A stretch of DNA of 64,000 nucleotides from Pegoplata infirma. Taxonomy: Eukaryota; Arthropoda; Insecta; Diptera; Anthomyiidae. Shown here piece after piece: positions 35,901 through 46,298 of the stretch (position 1 is its first letter; every line of letters begins with the position of its first letter). The stretch lies in NCBI GenBank assembly GCA_963921195.1, contig OY992538.1:14718330-14782329 (forward strand). Reading direction: 5' to 3'. The notes beneath the pieces were generated by a model. It was given only the letters and a program-made list of their open reading frames with translations. It was not told where the DNA came from and searched no databases. Position numbers and translations under genes: made by a program.

Positions 35901-38900
35901 CTTGGCATGAGCTTCTACTAGTAACTCCTCGAAATCGGTTTTCTTTGACAACAATTCGTCACGCTGATGAGCCAAAATATTATTAGTTTCCAAAAGTTTT
36001 TCATATTCTAATTCTTGTTTCTTCACCATGGGGGCATTTTCATTCAGTTCACTTAGTATAGTCTTCAATTGAAGATTGAGGCGAGCCAATTCGCGTTTCT
36101 GCATTTCTGATTCTTCAGTGGCTTTTACATATAACGAATACAATTCAGTAAGAGACATGTCCGAACGAATTAAACGAGATGCAACAGCTGCTGTAGGTGC
36201 TAATTTTGAAATAGCACTTTCAACACTTTCATCCTGTAGTTCTTTGAGCAGTTCATTAGCGTGTCTTATTTCTTCTTTAAGCGTTTCTATAATTTTGTTT
36301 TTATCTTCTAAATCTTGTTCATGTTTCAATTGTGTAGCCTTAAATGTAGTTTCCAATTCGCCATATTGATCACTTGCTTCTGCTAACATTCTCTTTATAT
36401 CAGCAATGGCAGTGGCCAATTCATTGCGTTCCACCTCTGTGTCATCGCAATTGCTCTTGTACAAATTGGATAATTTTGACTTGGCATCCAATTCTTTCTT
36501 ATAGTAATCCATCATTTTTTGAGCCTCCTCACTTTGTCCCAACATCTTGGTGGAAAGTTCTTGAATATTTTGTGTTAAACGCTCAATTGTCTCTTTGTAT
36601 TGATTACACTGGACTTGTGTAATCTTGAGTTCTTCAGTCTTTTCAACGAGACGAGCTTCCAACTGCATGGTATTCATAGTATTTTCCCGTCTGATGTTTT
36701 GCAATTCCGAGGCATTACGATTAAGATCTTGTGATAGAGTTTGAATTTGTTTGAGCAACATTTCACGTTCTTGTTCCATGCGACGTTCTTTAAAATCCAA
36801 AGCAACTTCTTTACTTTCGATTTCGTCAACTCTGGCTAATGCTTCACATTTAGCTGTAATGGCGGCCTTAAGCTGTTGTTGATAGGTTTTTAAATCTTGC
36901 TGCAAGCGTTCCAGCTCACTGTTTTGTCTTTCGATCACTTTTAACAAATGATCACGTTCATCCGATACAGCTTTCTTTTCATTACGTAGAGAAGAAAGTT
37001 CTCTTTCGTAGGAACTAGTCGTCTCCAGTAGATGTGTACGCTCATTAGACACGGTATCCAATTGAGTACGGAGTTCAGTAACATTTTGATTGTAGTTTTG
37101 CAACTTTACTTCGTAATCTTGAATTTGAGCTTGCAGTTCGTCGGCTTTTAGCTCATAATCATCTGTAGAAAATGGGGAAAAATAAAAATGTTATGGATTT
37201 GGATTTATTTTAAAAAAAATATTATTTAGATTTTAAAATATATAGGAAGATTGTTTGCGGGTTAGTTCCTGTAGGAAAGTTAGTAGCGGGTTACCCTATG
37301 AGTGTGCGAGTCGTGGGTTTGATTTTCACCAGAAACCTTGCAAAACACTTATATAAAATTAAAAAGTGATCGATTTTTAAACAGGGCGAATTACGGCCAA
37401 GATATGACTGAAACTAAACATATTTACTTTTGTTGCCGCCAAGCAGATTAGTACTGCAAAAATTATGAACGAAAGTGTGTAGACACCTCGAAAATTTATA
37501 TATATTACTAGGCTGACCATTCGTACTAATTTTATCAGTACATGTACTGATTTTTGATCACGTGTACTGATCAAAAAACGTTGTACTGATTTTTTGAAAT
37601 ATGTACTGATTGTACTGATTTTTGAAAATTTCAACATAAAAAATTGCTTTATTTTGAAAATTCTATGCAAAAACTTGGAAATTCAAGTTGTCAGAGTAGA
37701 TTTTTAAAACTTAAAAGTTTGAAAATTAGGTAATTTATAATGAGTTAATTCTGGGGAGCTTGGAGGCGTACAGAATCCTTGAGGTTTTCTACAACGAAAA
37801 GTTTAAAGGATGATTGATTTTCTATATTTTTTGAAATACCTATAATGTAACTGCATGAATGCAAATAATTCTGATATTTTCGACGAGGTAATGTCATCAG
37901 AATTTATTAAAAAAAGCGCTCGGAACATCAGGGCTATTTAAAGAAACATGTGCATATTTTATGGGAAGTTTTCGAAAAGGAAAAGTTATCAAAACTTAAG
38001 GAAAACGCACTCAGAATTGAGGGACTTTATATTTCTCAAAACATGTGGGTTTGAGTTATATTTTTTGAACTGAAACAATCAAATTATTCAAATAAAGTTG
38101 TTTGAAGTCAACTTATCATCAGTGCTTTCCCATAGAAAATACTTTTCAGAGAGTTATTTAAAAAAAAAAAAAAACTTGGGTGTACTGATTTGAGTTCATA
38201 TATATTACACAACATATATTTCACACAACATAAATATACAAAATGCTTTAATTCGACTGCTTGTTGACATATCGTTGACTGGCAATCTAGACGACGTGAA
38301 CCATAAAATACTCTACGCCCTAAACGATTTCTAACCGGGAAACTTTGACAGCTGGTTGCCAACTAAAGACGCCCTTGCAAAACTTGTTTATAAGCTTTCC
38401 CACAATCACCTCTTCCGTGGCTATCGTTCGGGTGGTATTCCGACACGAAATTCCAAAGTTTATAACTGTCGAGACGCCCTAATATTCATGCAGAAAAATT
38501 TTTAGGTTCTGATGCATAAAACGCATAGAACATTTTTGGTATAGAGAATGCTCTGATTCTGTAAAAAATATCAAACATTATTGGGATAAAAAAATTCTTA
38601 AATTGAGGCTCTTTTTTTGTAGATATGTATTTCATTTGAAAATTTTTAATAATAATTTGATTGTCTAGAAAATTGTTAGAAACACATTTTGTATAGAAAT
38701 TTTTTTTTGGATAGAAAAATTCTCAGATTCTGAGATATTTTTTGTATAAAAATTCTCAAACTCTTTTTGGATAGAAAAATTATTAGATTCTGAGACATTT
38801 TTTTGTATAGAAAATTCTCAACACTTTTAGGATAGAAAAATTGTTAGATTTGTAAAAATTTTTCTTGTAAAAACATTTTTAAGATTCTGAGACATTTTTT

Positions 38901-41900
38901 GTAAAGACATATTCTCACATTTTAAGAAATGTTTAGAAATTCTGCGACATTTTTTGTATAAAAAACTTCTTAAGATGCAAATACATTTTTTGTATAGAAA
39001 ATTTTTCTTTTCTATACGAAAAATGTCTCAGATTCAAACACACAAATTCTCAGATTCTGAAATTTCGAAAAGAAATTTGTGGTATGTTTTAGGTTATGTA
39101 CAAAATCCGGTAATGTCATTTCATTTCTCTTTATTTAGAACTTTAAAAATCGTTAACACGTAAATCCTAGCTGATCCTGTTTCCGAGTTATAGACAAATA
39201 AATACACTGTTCGACAACGAAATCTTTTCAGTAAATTATCCAACTGATTTCAAATCTGCCAAAATTTAAAAAGTCTGTTAAAAAGTCAAAAACCAATAAT
39301 TTAGCACTTTTGGGGGTCCATTGTAGAGATGGGCGCTGGTCACGTGGTCACACGTAAGTGATTTTCATTTCAATCACGTGATTGTGAGTTAAAAAAAAAA
39401 TCTGAGTAAGTGATTAGTGAGTGAGTCATTTATTTTTTGCGTGAGTTTGCGTGATTAGATTAGTATTTGCCCAATTTTTTTAAAATTTTTTGTAAAATTT
39501 TTTTTTTTGGATTTTTTTTCTTTTTGGTAAGAAAATTTTGCGTGACTCACGCGTGAGCGTAGTTGAATCTGGCGTGAGTTACGCGTGAGCGTGAGTAAGT
39601 TTTTTATTACTCACGTGAATGTGAGTGAGCGTGAGTAAAAAAAAATTGCGTGAGTGATTCGATTATTTTTTGCGTGAGCGTGAGTGAGTCAAAATCCACT
39701 CACGCGCCCATCTCTAGTCCATTGTACATAATATTATTCTTACGTTGTTTTCAAAAAATAGGTCTTGTTTTCATATAAAATTACCCAGGCAGAAAAATAC
39801 ATACGGGCCAGATCTGGCAAAGTACCTAATAAGGTGGTATTAATACTGGCAAAGTACCTTTTTTTTGGGGTTTTTAGTACTTGCTAAGATGCTAAATGAT
39901 AACACCATTTAGTAGTGGCAAAGTACTTTTAAAAGCGCTTTGCCTGTACTTTAAAAAGTACTATCCGAGTATTTTTAAAATAGCTTTTTAACTAAAACAA
40001 TCCATTACAAAATTAAAAATGTATTTAATAAAATATTTTTTTTTTATTTAATAATTTGTATATGTATTTGAAATTTTTTTTTTTTTAATTTTTCTATTTT
40101 AAATAAATTATATATTAATTACACAGCATGACAAAAGAGACCACTATTGTAGGAAATAAGAGGTATGACCAACATTTCCATCTATTTGAAACATGCTGAG
40201 TCGAATGGCGTACTCTGTTTTTCGATGCATGGTACAGTTTTCTTGACTTGTAGCAATGTTTCTTATGCAAATTTGGTTTTAAACTTTTCATCTTAAGCCC
40301 TTAAATTCGCGAATTTCTTCATTTTTCCAGGTTCTCGCGAAATAAACCTCTAAATTAGTATTTGATAAAAAAAAAGTTGCTTTTAGTGGATCATAAAGGC
40401 ATCCCTAACACTACGAATAGTGAACAAAAAACATCTATGTGATATAGACCATCATGTTAAAAATCGCGAAAAACTTTTTTTATGGCAGAATCATTTTGCA
40501 AGATGACTTAAGGGTCCATCTTTAACTATATTATGTGGTAATCTTAAACAAATAACTGATGAAAAATTTTTCCAAAAAAATAAATTTTTGTCAGTAAATT
40601 CTGCAAGGTTCCCACATTATTTACTTAAAGATGGACCCTTAAATTATCTCGAAAATGGTGCTGCCATATACAACATGATGATAAAATTCAACATCATGGT
40701 AAAAGCAAGTTTTTTCTCAAAGGCCAATTTAATTTCGCAAAAACGTCAAAAAATGAAGAAATTCGCGAATTTGTTGCTACATCCTCTTAATAGAAGTTCC
40801 AAATACTCTCTAGGAATATAAAAGAAAGCTCGGATCGAGATTTGTATTTTCTTTCGTAAACATTAATGGTTTTAAAATAAAACCAATTCATCCAGATAAC
40901 GTATGTTTACTCGACAATGAAAATGTAATTAAAGTTACTGAAATTTTAAATAGAAAGCTGTCTAAATACAAATGTGATGATATATTTTTAAAAGGCAATA
41001 TTTTCATTGAATGTAGCGATTTTTTAAATTTCCACTACCATCAAGAGAAATAGGACTCTACAATGTTAAACAAATTTGATAAAAATAACATTGAAATCAG
41101 TAACCACATAGTAGAATCAAAATGTATTCATACAAAATTTTATAATGATACCATTGTCATAGCTTTATAACATAATTAAGTATTTTCAAATAAAATGTTA
41201 AAATTTAATTAAATTATTAAAAAAAATATATTTCAAATAAATAAACCGCCTTTAGTTTGGTAAAAAATACTAGCAAAGTACTTAATTCGTATTTTCAAAT
41301 AAAATTACTAAAAAGAGCTTGCTATACAAAAAATAAATTGCTTTGCCAGTACTTTTGTTTTGGTACGGTTGGCGATTTCTGGCTGGGTACCCTTCTGTTT
41401 CCAAAACTACAATCCAAATTTTTCTAGCATGTTCTGTTTTCTAGATATTTGTCTGAATAATTTTTCAAACGCGAATATCTCAAAAACGAAACAGGCTAGA
41501 AAAATTTGGATTGCATTTTATACTAAATCAATTCCTATTTTTTGAAAGCAAAGTAAGAATAAGTAACAGTGGACCCCAATAGTGCTAAAAATTTGGAATG
41601 CAGATTTGGAATCAACAGAGAAAAATTTGGATGGCAGATTTGGAATCAACAGAGCAAAATCTACAATAATCAGTTAGGTATATAACTCGAAAACAGGATC
41701 AGTTAAGATTTTCATGTAAACGATTTTATATGATCTAAATAAAGAGGAATGAAATGCCATTAGCCGACTTTTTCACCATTTTTACAAAACCTAAATTTGG
41801 TTGAAAAGGGGTGTGACTGATCATGTCCACCAGCAGCTAAATAAAATCATTTTTGTATTTAAAGTTTATGTTGAATTTAAAATTTTTGAGGAGTCCTTAC

Positions 41901-44900
41901 ATTTTTGTTCATTACTTTTGATTCGCTAAAATAACTAAATAAAACTGTGCTGATGCATATTGCATTGGGGAGGTCTAGGGGGACCACTTATTAAAGTAGT
42001 TTGGGCTTAATCTATGGAGTTTGTAGTCCCTATGTTCGGCAGATTTCCCCTACTCAGAAAAGATTTATTAAACGAAGCCGTTTGGGCTGAATCATCAGAA
42101 AAGTACCTTTGAGCACCAACAAGTTTATGCCCAGGGGATCCCCGTACCATAAATTTTTAATAATCTTTTATTTGAGTACACATGGAGCGGTTTAAGAACC
42201 TACATTTTAATTTTTTAGTGCCAAAGGGGCAGATTTTTGTCGGGTGCCTCGTACATAAACTGCAGCTTTGTCTATACTTTTAAGTACCGCATTGTTTTAC
42301 TTTCGGATACAAATTGTAACAACAAAAACCACATTTTATGGTACATAAATAAATGCATACGAAATGGAATCGAAATTTTTTATTATTTGAGTACTTAAAT
42401 AAGGAACCTAATATTTAAGGATTTTTTTTCATAATTACTTAAATTCAATGTTGGCAATCGATACCTTTTCAATACCGTTATCCGTTTCAAAACCCTTTAA
42501 ATTGAATACCGGTACCAATACCAATACCGAAACTCAGTTTTGGTATCGGATACCGGTATCCAAAAACCTTTTCCTTCAGTACCGGTACGTACCGGTATTG
42601 AAACGGTTTTTTCTAAAAAACATGTTTTTTTTACAAAAAAAAAAAAAAAAATTAATAGAAAGTTTGTAATTTTTTTGATTTTTGTAAATGAAAAATCGTA
42701 CTCCCAATGCCTTCCCGAAGTCTCATAAAAATCAAAAAACCTTTGGGCACCCACATCGTGGATTAAGTAAAAATTAAAAAAAATCATACTTCAACCGCTA
42801 TGCGGGAGCAGAAGAAAATTATTGATTTTCACGAAATTTTTTTGAAATCATTTAGACCCCTAAGTATAGGCCTCTGTCTTTCACAACTTTTCAATTCACA
42901 TGACAATTTCCGAATCACATGAAATCTTCTTTAGTGTTTTGTTGATCACGTTTTCATTCGAAGTTGAAATCGAATAATTAAAATTTATAAAATTATAAGA
43001 AAAAAAGTGCATTCGTTTTACTTTCACCAAATTTTATTTATGTGAAACAAAACGAAAAAAAAATCGGATGTGAAATCTAGAACACCAAAAAAATTCGGAA
43101 ATTTTCATTTTCACATTTTTTATGTGAATTATTTTTTTTATAACACCGGCCATAGTTTAGTTTTTTGCAGATTTTTATTTAATCCGCGATGTGGGTGCCC
43201 GAGGATTTTTTTTGATATTTAAAGGACTTCGTGGTTCAAAAATTATTAGCAAAACCGTGAATTTCAAATTGATTTCACCTTTAGTTCACGTGTTGAAAAA
43301 CGTCAGAAAATTATTTTACGAAGTATTTTTGTCACTCACAGATATTTTTACAATTAAGCAGAAAAAACTTACACTCGAAAAAAATTTTAAATTAAAAAAA
43401 AAAAAATTTGTAAATTTTTTTTTTTTCTAAAATGACTAAAATAAGTTTTTTACTCAAAATAAAATATTTCTAATCAAAATTGTTAATTTTTTTTTAAGTT
43501 AGAAAACTATCACTTTAAAAGGGCACCGTGGATATTCATGGATTCGGCTAACAATAAGTCGAATTTAACTCTTCTACTTTTTTTACATATTTTTTTTTAT
43601 ACCTCCATCCACAGTATGGGGGTATACTCACTTTGTCATTCCGTTTGTAACGCATCGAAATATCGTTCGGGGACCCCATAAAGTATATATATTATTGATT
43701 AATGATAGATTTTAAGACATTCTGTGAATGTCCGTCTGTCTGTAGATAACACAATGCAGTCCAAAATAAAACAGCCAGACTCCTGAAGTTTGGCACAAAT
43801 ATGTCTCATGTCCATAGGTAGGTTAAGTTCGTGAATAGGCAAAATCGGGACAGGGGGAAAAAAGTTCCACCTTGAAGAACTGAACCAACCACTGAAAAAA
43901 TACACTTTTTTTACATGTTTTTTTGAATTTTTGTTAAATAAATGAAACATTTGGTATATTTATCGTGATGGGAATGTGCTCTTAAAGTCCCCCACTGACC
44001 CCCATAACCCCCTTTCCCAAAAAAACGCACCTGACAATTTTTTTTAAATTTTTTTACAGTTTGAAGGGGATAAAAGATTCGGCACAGCCGAATTTAGCAC
44101 TCTCACTTGTTTTACTTTTCTTTAACAAATGAAACATTTTTATGTCAGAATAACTTCAAAGTCCTGCACTTTGATCAAGGGGATAAGAAAATTATAGTTT
44201 TCTCGTCATTTTTTTACATTTTTAAGGGCATTTTCGAAAAAATACTAAAAATAAATACGTAAATATTTGTTTTAGTATTAAAATTGAAAAAAAAATATTT
44301 ATTTTAAGTTTTTATTCGTTTTTTATATTTTTAGCATTTTTTTTGATAATACCGGTACGTACCGGTATCGACGTTAAGGTATCGGTAATACCGTAACCGA
44401 TTCAACTTAAATACCGTAACCGATATCGATACCGAAATAAATAAAAAAACGATACCAATACCGATATCGATACCGTTATTCGTTTCGATTGCCAACCTTG
44501 CTTAAATTAATATTTAATTAATGCTCTCCTTAATTTTAAATTTTCTCCTAAAATCTATAATTTTGTAAAATTTTTGTTATTCTTTTGGCGCACATTTTTT
44601 TTTTCATTATCTAAAATCGAACCCATCTGGCCAGATTAGGCTATATAACATGTTTTGTTTTTCTTTCTTTGTACATATTTTTCCCTTGTTTTTGTTGTTT
44701 TTACTATTTTTAAGACTGTGCTGCTAACAACTCTTGACAGAGACGCCGCCATTAAAAAAATATACATACAGGTTAGAGCAAAGCTGTCTCATCTTCAAAC
44801 AATCAATTTCACCGGTATATTTATTTGCGAAATTCCATTAAAAAACAATAAAAATATATTTTTAAGCATAATTTACTTACGTAGTCGATTAGCCGCTGCT

Positions 44901-45031
44901 TTATCTTTACAATATTCATCGAAAAATTCATCCAAATATTTTTTCAATTTATCCTGAACACCTTGTGGTGTTTGCTCCAACTCTTCGGCAGACAAAATGT
45001 TTGTTAATACTTGAGGACCACCGAGATCCAT
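22960..45031 (-). CDS. Mtor: Megator, TPR-family nuclear-basket nucleoporin
   Basis: Seven exons on the - strand: 45031-44881, 37162-33984, 29456-26299, 23908-23589, 23515-23379, 23315-23156, 23090-22960. All junctions are GT..AG and keep frame, giving 2411 residues, close to fly Mtor and human TPR. TPR proteins form the nuclear basket of the pore, where they anchor Mad1/Mad2 and act in mRNA quality control; fly Megator also joins the mitotic spindle matrix. Residues 52 to about 1685 are almost continuous coiled coil, including the TPR-typical SKLSNLYKS (near 278) and LTELYSLYV (near 386). Then come a Ser/Thr/Gln-rich stretch, basic clusters HKRPRE and KHPKRMR (near 1950-1980, probable nuclear import signal), an acidic tract (about 2010-2095 and again in exon 4) and a Gly/Arg-rich tail. 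Introns 1-3 are expanded by transposons; no coding damage was seen. Confidence 0.97.
25374..26053. mobile_element. Eroded TIR element with a tRNA-like module, in Mtor intron 3
   Basis: Left CCCAGTTGGAAAATG..CACTGAGG and right CACTGAGGATGG..AACTGGG are inverse; internal CATGTCCTAACATTGTCAG and CTGACATGTCACC-type blocks also pair loosely. It interrupts a repeat that continues in 16480-16690. The exact ends and duplication are uncertain. Confidence 0.5.
25693..25760 (+). pseudogene. tRNA-like module, very degenerate
   Basis: B-box-like GGATCAAATCC (25743-25753) with an upstream AAGTAGTTAGGAGTGGGAC that aligns with the A-box region of the module at 7901-7972. No tRNA fold is expected. It lies in the TIR element above. 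Confidence 0.35.
26299..29456 (-). CDS. Mtor: Mtor exon 3
   Basis: Begins in frame at VQSQINELTMDRDSAK after acceptor TTTAG and ends QQKSD plus two bases before GTAAGT (26298-26293). It codes for residues 1111-2163: the second half of the coiled coil up to about 1685, then Ser/Thr/Gln-rich low complexity, the two basic clusters and the first acidic tract. The Met at 29429 is not a start; the frame is open through the acceptor. Confidence 0.96.
29457..33983 (-). other. Mtor: Mtor intron 2
   Basis: 4.5 kb between exon 2 donor AAG/GTAAGT and exon 3 acceptor TTTAG. A 3.9 kb foldback takes up most of it, leaving about 265 bp next to exon 3 and 340 bp next to exon 2. Confidence 0.85.
29722..33641. 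mobile_element. 3.9 kb foldback element in Mtor intron 2
   Basis: The arms match in inverse over at least 1 kb (29722-30800 with 32545-33641). Shared blocks include TTGGTTGGAGTCCAT, TATACTCATAGTTTTTCTGG, ATCACTTCGTTAAGTACG, AAGGTAGGTCTTACC-like and GAGGCATTCCACACC. A further inner pair, 31600-31735 with 32335-32430, extends the hairpin. The left arm carries an extra 0.7 kb, including a truncated copy of the 2103-3162 family; the 32110-32320 centre has CACG-type repeats. The outermost bases are CAGGGGTGCAATTGTGTA and an inverse CACAATTATCCCCCAG. No target duplication and no coding capacity seen. Confidence 0.8.
33984..37162 (-). CDS. Mtor: Mtor exon 2
   Basis: Starts with two bases completing codon 51, then DYELKADELQAQIQDYEVKL and continues open to K1110 at donor GTAAGT. 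This is the long N-terminal coiled coil of the TPR family, with the KERRMEQEREMLL, SKLSNLYKS and LTELYSLYV segments in the same order as in human TPR. Heptad-like L/E/K/Q pattern throughout; no membrane or catalytic features. Confidence 0.96.
37262..37332 (+). pseudogene. tRNA-like relic in Mtor intron 1
   Basis: GTTAGTAGCGGGTTACCC, then GAGTCGTGGGTTTGATTTTC, resembles a tRNA D-arm-to-T-arm segment with a decayed B box (GGTTTGATT, 37316-37324). Stems are lost. Antisense to Mtor. Confidence 0.3.
38690..39060. repeat. Degenerate CTCAGATTCTGAGA tandem field
   Basis: Repeats of TTCTCAGATTCTGAGACATT plus TTTTTGTATAGAAAA at 40-60 bp spacing, related to 3925-4625. Confidence 0.55.
39324..39716. mobile_element. 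hAT-like MITE (TAGAGATGGGCGC family), complete
   Basis: TAGAGATGGGCGC and GCGCCCATCTCTA ends with a perfect 8-bp duplication GTCCATTG (39316-39323, 39717-39724). 393 bp, with GTGAGTGAGCGTGAG-like short repeats inside and no open frame. Confidence 0.88.
39782..41389. mobile_element. TIR element (TACCCAGGCAGAAA family), copy 2
   Basis: TACCCAGGCAGAAA on the left and the imperfect inverse TTTCTGGCTGGGTA on the right; subterminal TGGCAAAGTACC/CCAGTACTTTTG-type blocks. 1.6 kb, twice the size of copy 1. Short open frames inside show no transposase motif. Confidence 0.6.
42868..43153. mobile_element. TIR MITE (AAGGCCTCTG family), copy 2
   Basis: Close match to 18663-18958 over its length (TTTCACAACTTTTCAATTCA, AGTGCATTCGTTTTACTTTC, GATGTGAAATCTAGAACACC). 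Nested in the 42446-44500 element. Confidence 0.65.
43598..44109 (+). mobile_element. DINE-1/Helentron-like element R1, nested copy
   Basis: TATACCTCCATCCACAG start, TTGTCATTCCGTTTGTAACG and CATCGAAATATCG internal blocks, and ATTCGGCACAGCCGAAT then CACTCTCACTTG at the right end. Immediately before it (43540-43580) is the 3' tail of another, eroded copy. Confidence 0.7.
44881..45031 (-). CDS. Mtor: Mtor exon 1, start codon
   Basis: ATG at 45031-45029 opens MDLGGPQVLTNILSAEEL; 50 codons plus one base precede donor GTAAGT (44880-44875). The composition and the SVQ/GVQ-KL pattern (TPQGVQDKLKKYLDE) match the start of TPR proteins (LPKSVQNKLEKFL in human). No in-frame ATG lies closer to the coiled coil, and length up to the conserved KERRMEQ block agrees with human TPR, so no exon appears to be missing. 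Confidence 0.9.
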
Positions 45032-45374
45032 ATTTGCTTTTGATACACACAAAATACTATTACAAAAATTGTTAATGGAATGAAAATAACTTTTTTTCTT
45101 TATTTAGTACTTTAAATTGCAATTAATAATGCGTCTGAAAATATGCGTTTTTCGGAAAATGCGACTACACGAAATTATTTTTTTTTGCAAACTACAGCGT
45201 TGCGGTAGTGCTGTAAATGTATTGAGTATTTGTGTACCGATTACTCAATACTGACTATTTTTTCGGTTACTCAATAATCAAAAGTAACTACTCAATACTT
45301 TTAGCGTTGTATTTTCTTTATCATGTTCGCATTGGTTCGCATTCATGTTTTAAAACATGTTCAAGTACAACAAA
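45032..45374 (-). promoter_or_regulatory. Mtor: Presumed 5' UTR and promoter region of Mtor
   Basis: The only non-satellite sequence between the Mtor ATG and the tandem array. It has a TACTCAATA-rich portion near 45230-45300, but no TATA box or clear initiator. The promoter is therefore squeezed into about 340 bp beside the array, unless it lies further away. Confidence 0.35.
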
Positions 45375-45490
45375 TAAGGTAAAATCTGGGGATCGCCAGC
45401 AAAAATTAAAAACAAATTTTTTTGAATGATTTTTTTTTAAATATATTTTTTTGGCAATTATCTCTTAAAAATAAAGATAGAGCGAAATAG

Positions 45491-46298
45491 GGCTAAAGTG
45501 CACTTTACGGGGCACAAATATTTTGGCAAAAACAATATATGTCACCCCCTTTAGAATTAAAAAAGAAAAAAACCGAAATTAAAATTTAAGGGGGCTAGGC
45601 CCCGGTGGACCCCTGAAGCCAAAAAACCACCCCATTCATTAATTAACAACGTAAAAGGCTTGATACCATAGAAAAGATTAGAAGGTACGCAGTGTTGTAT
45701 TTGATGTATTTTCCAATATGGTGGAAAAATGCTTGTTCTTCCTCATCTCACACGTATTTGATATTAAATTAGATTCTTTGTTTTTAAAAAATGGTATTTA
45801 TCTTTTATTTAATTAAATTAATTGTTTATTTTGCTTAATTCAACGTTTTTTTTAAAGATAATACGCATTATTGATAGTTTAAAAATTTTTGTTCTCTCTT
45901 TTGTTGTTTGCTTTGTTGTTGTTCTCCTTTATGTTGCATTGTTTTTATTAAAGGTCAAAAGTTACATAATGTGCTGTCACTAATACTTATTCAAGCGAAA
46001 TACGACTCTGTTTCAATTCTATTTTTTTTTCTATGCTTGATACACAGTAAAACTTTATTTAGCAAAGCCGCTAAATTAATTTATGGAGTTTGTAATCCCT
46101 GAGCCGGGCCGAAGGCCGGCTACGCAGAAAAAATTTTTAAGCAAAAAAAAAATTTTTTTGGTGGACTTTTAAAAAAAAAAAAAACGAATCAGGGCGGTTT
46201 TTTGGACCTAGAGGGGCCCAGGGCCTTAGCACCCCTTTATTTTGTTTTTCTTTTTTAATTCCAGAGGGGTTTCAATGCCCCGTAAAGTGCACTTTTGC
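45491..46298. mobile_element. TIR element inserted in the tandem array
   Basis: The ends share AAAGTGCACTTTACGGGGCA in inverse over about 125 bp of arm (including TTAGAATTAAAAAAGAAAAA). The duplication CGAAATAG (45483-45490, 46299-46306) is exactly part of the array unit, so the insertion is younger than the array. The interior includes copy 2 of the 10047 repeat (45663-46035) and the GGCCGAAGGCCGGCTACGCAG motif. Confidence 0.8.
45663..46035. repeat. Dispersed repeat, copy 2 of a pair
   Basis: See the shared blocks with 10047-10425; it lies inside the 45491-46298 element. The copies differ by scattered substitutions. Confidence 0.7.

Larger units (their letters stand above)
42446..44500. mobile_element. 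hAT-like element with perfect TSD in Mtor intron 1
   Basis: Ends CAATGTTGGCAATCG and CGATTGCCAACCTTG, flanked by the 8-bp duplication CTTAAATT (42438-42445, 44501-44508). Subterminal ACCGGTACGTACCGGTAT-like palindromes occur on both sides. The interior contains the MITE at 42868 and an R1 copy at 43598. No transposase frame remains. Confidence 0.85.
37163..44880 (-). other. Mtor: Mtor intron 1
   Basis: 7.7 kb, donor GTAAGT at the 44880 side and acceptor TACAG at 37163. It contains, in + order: a tRNA-like relic (37.3 kb), a fragment shared with the 16.7 kb foldback (38350-38460), a CTCAGATTCTGAGA repeat field (38690-39060), a MITE with perfect duplication (39324-39716), a TACCCAGG element (39782-41389) and an hAT-like element (42446-44500). 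Confidence 0.85.
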
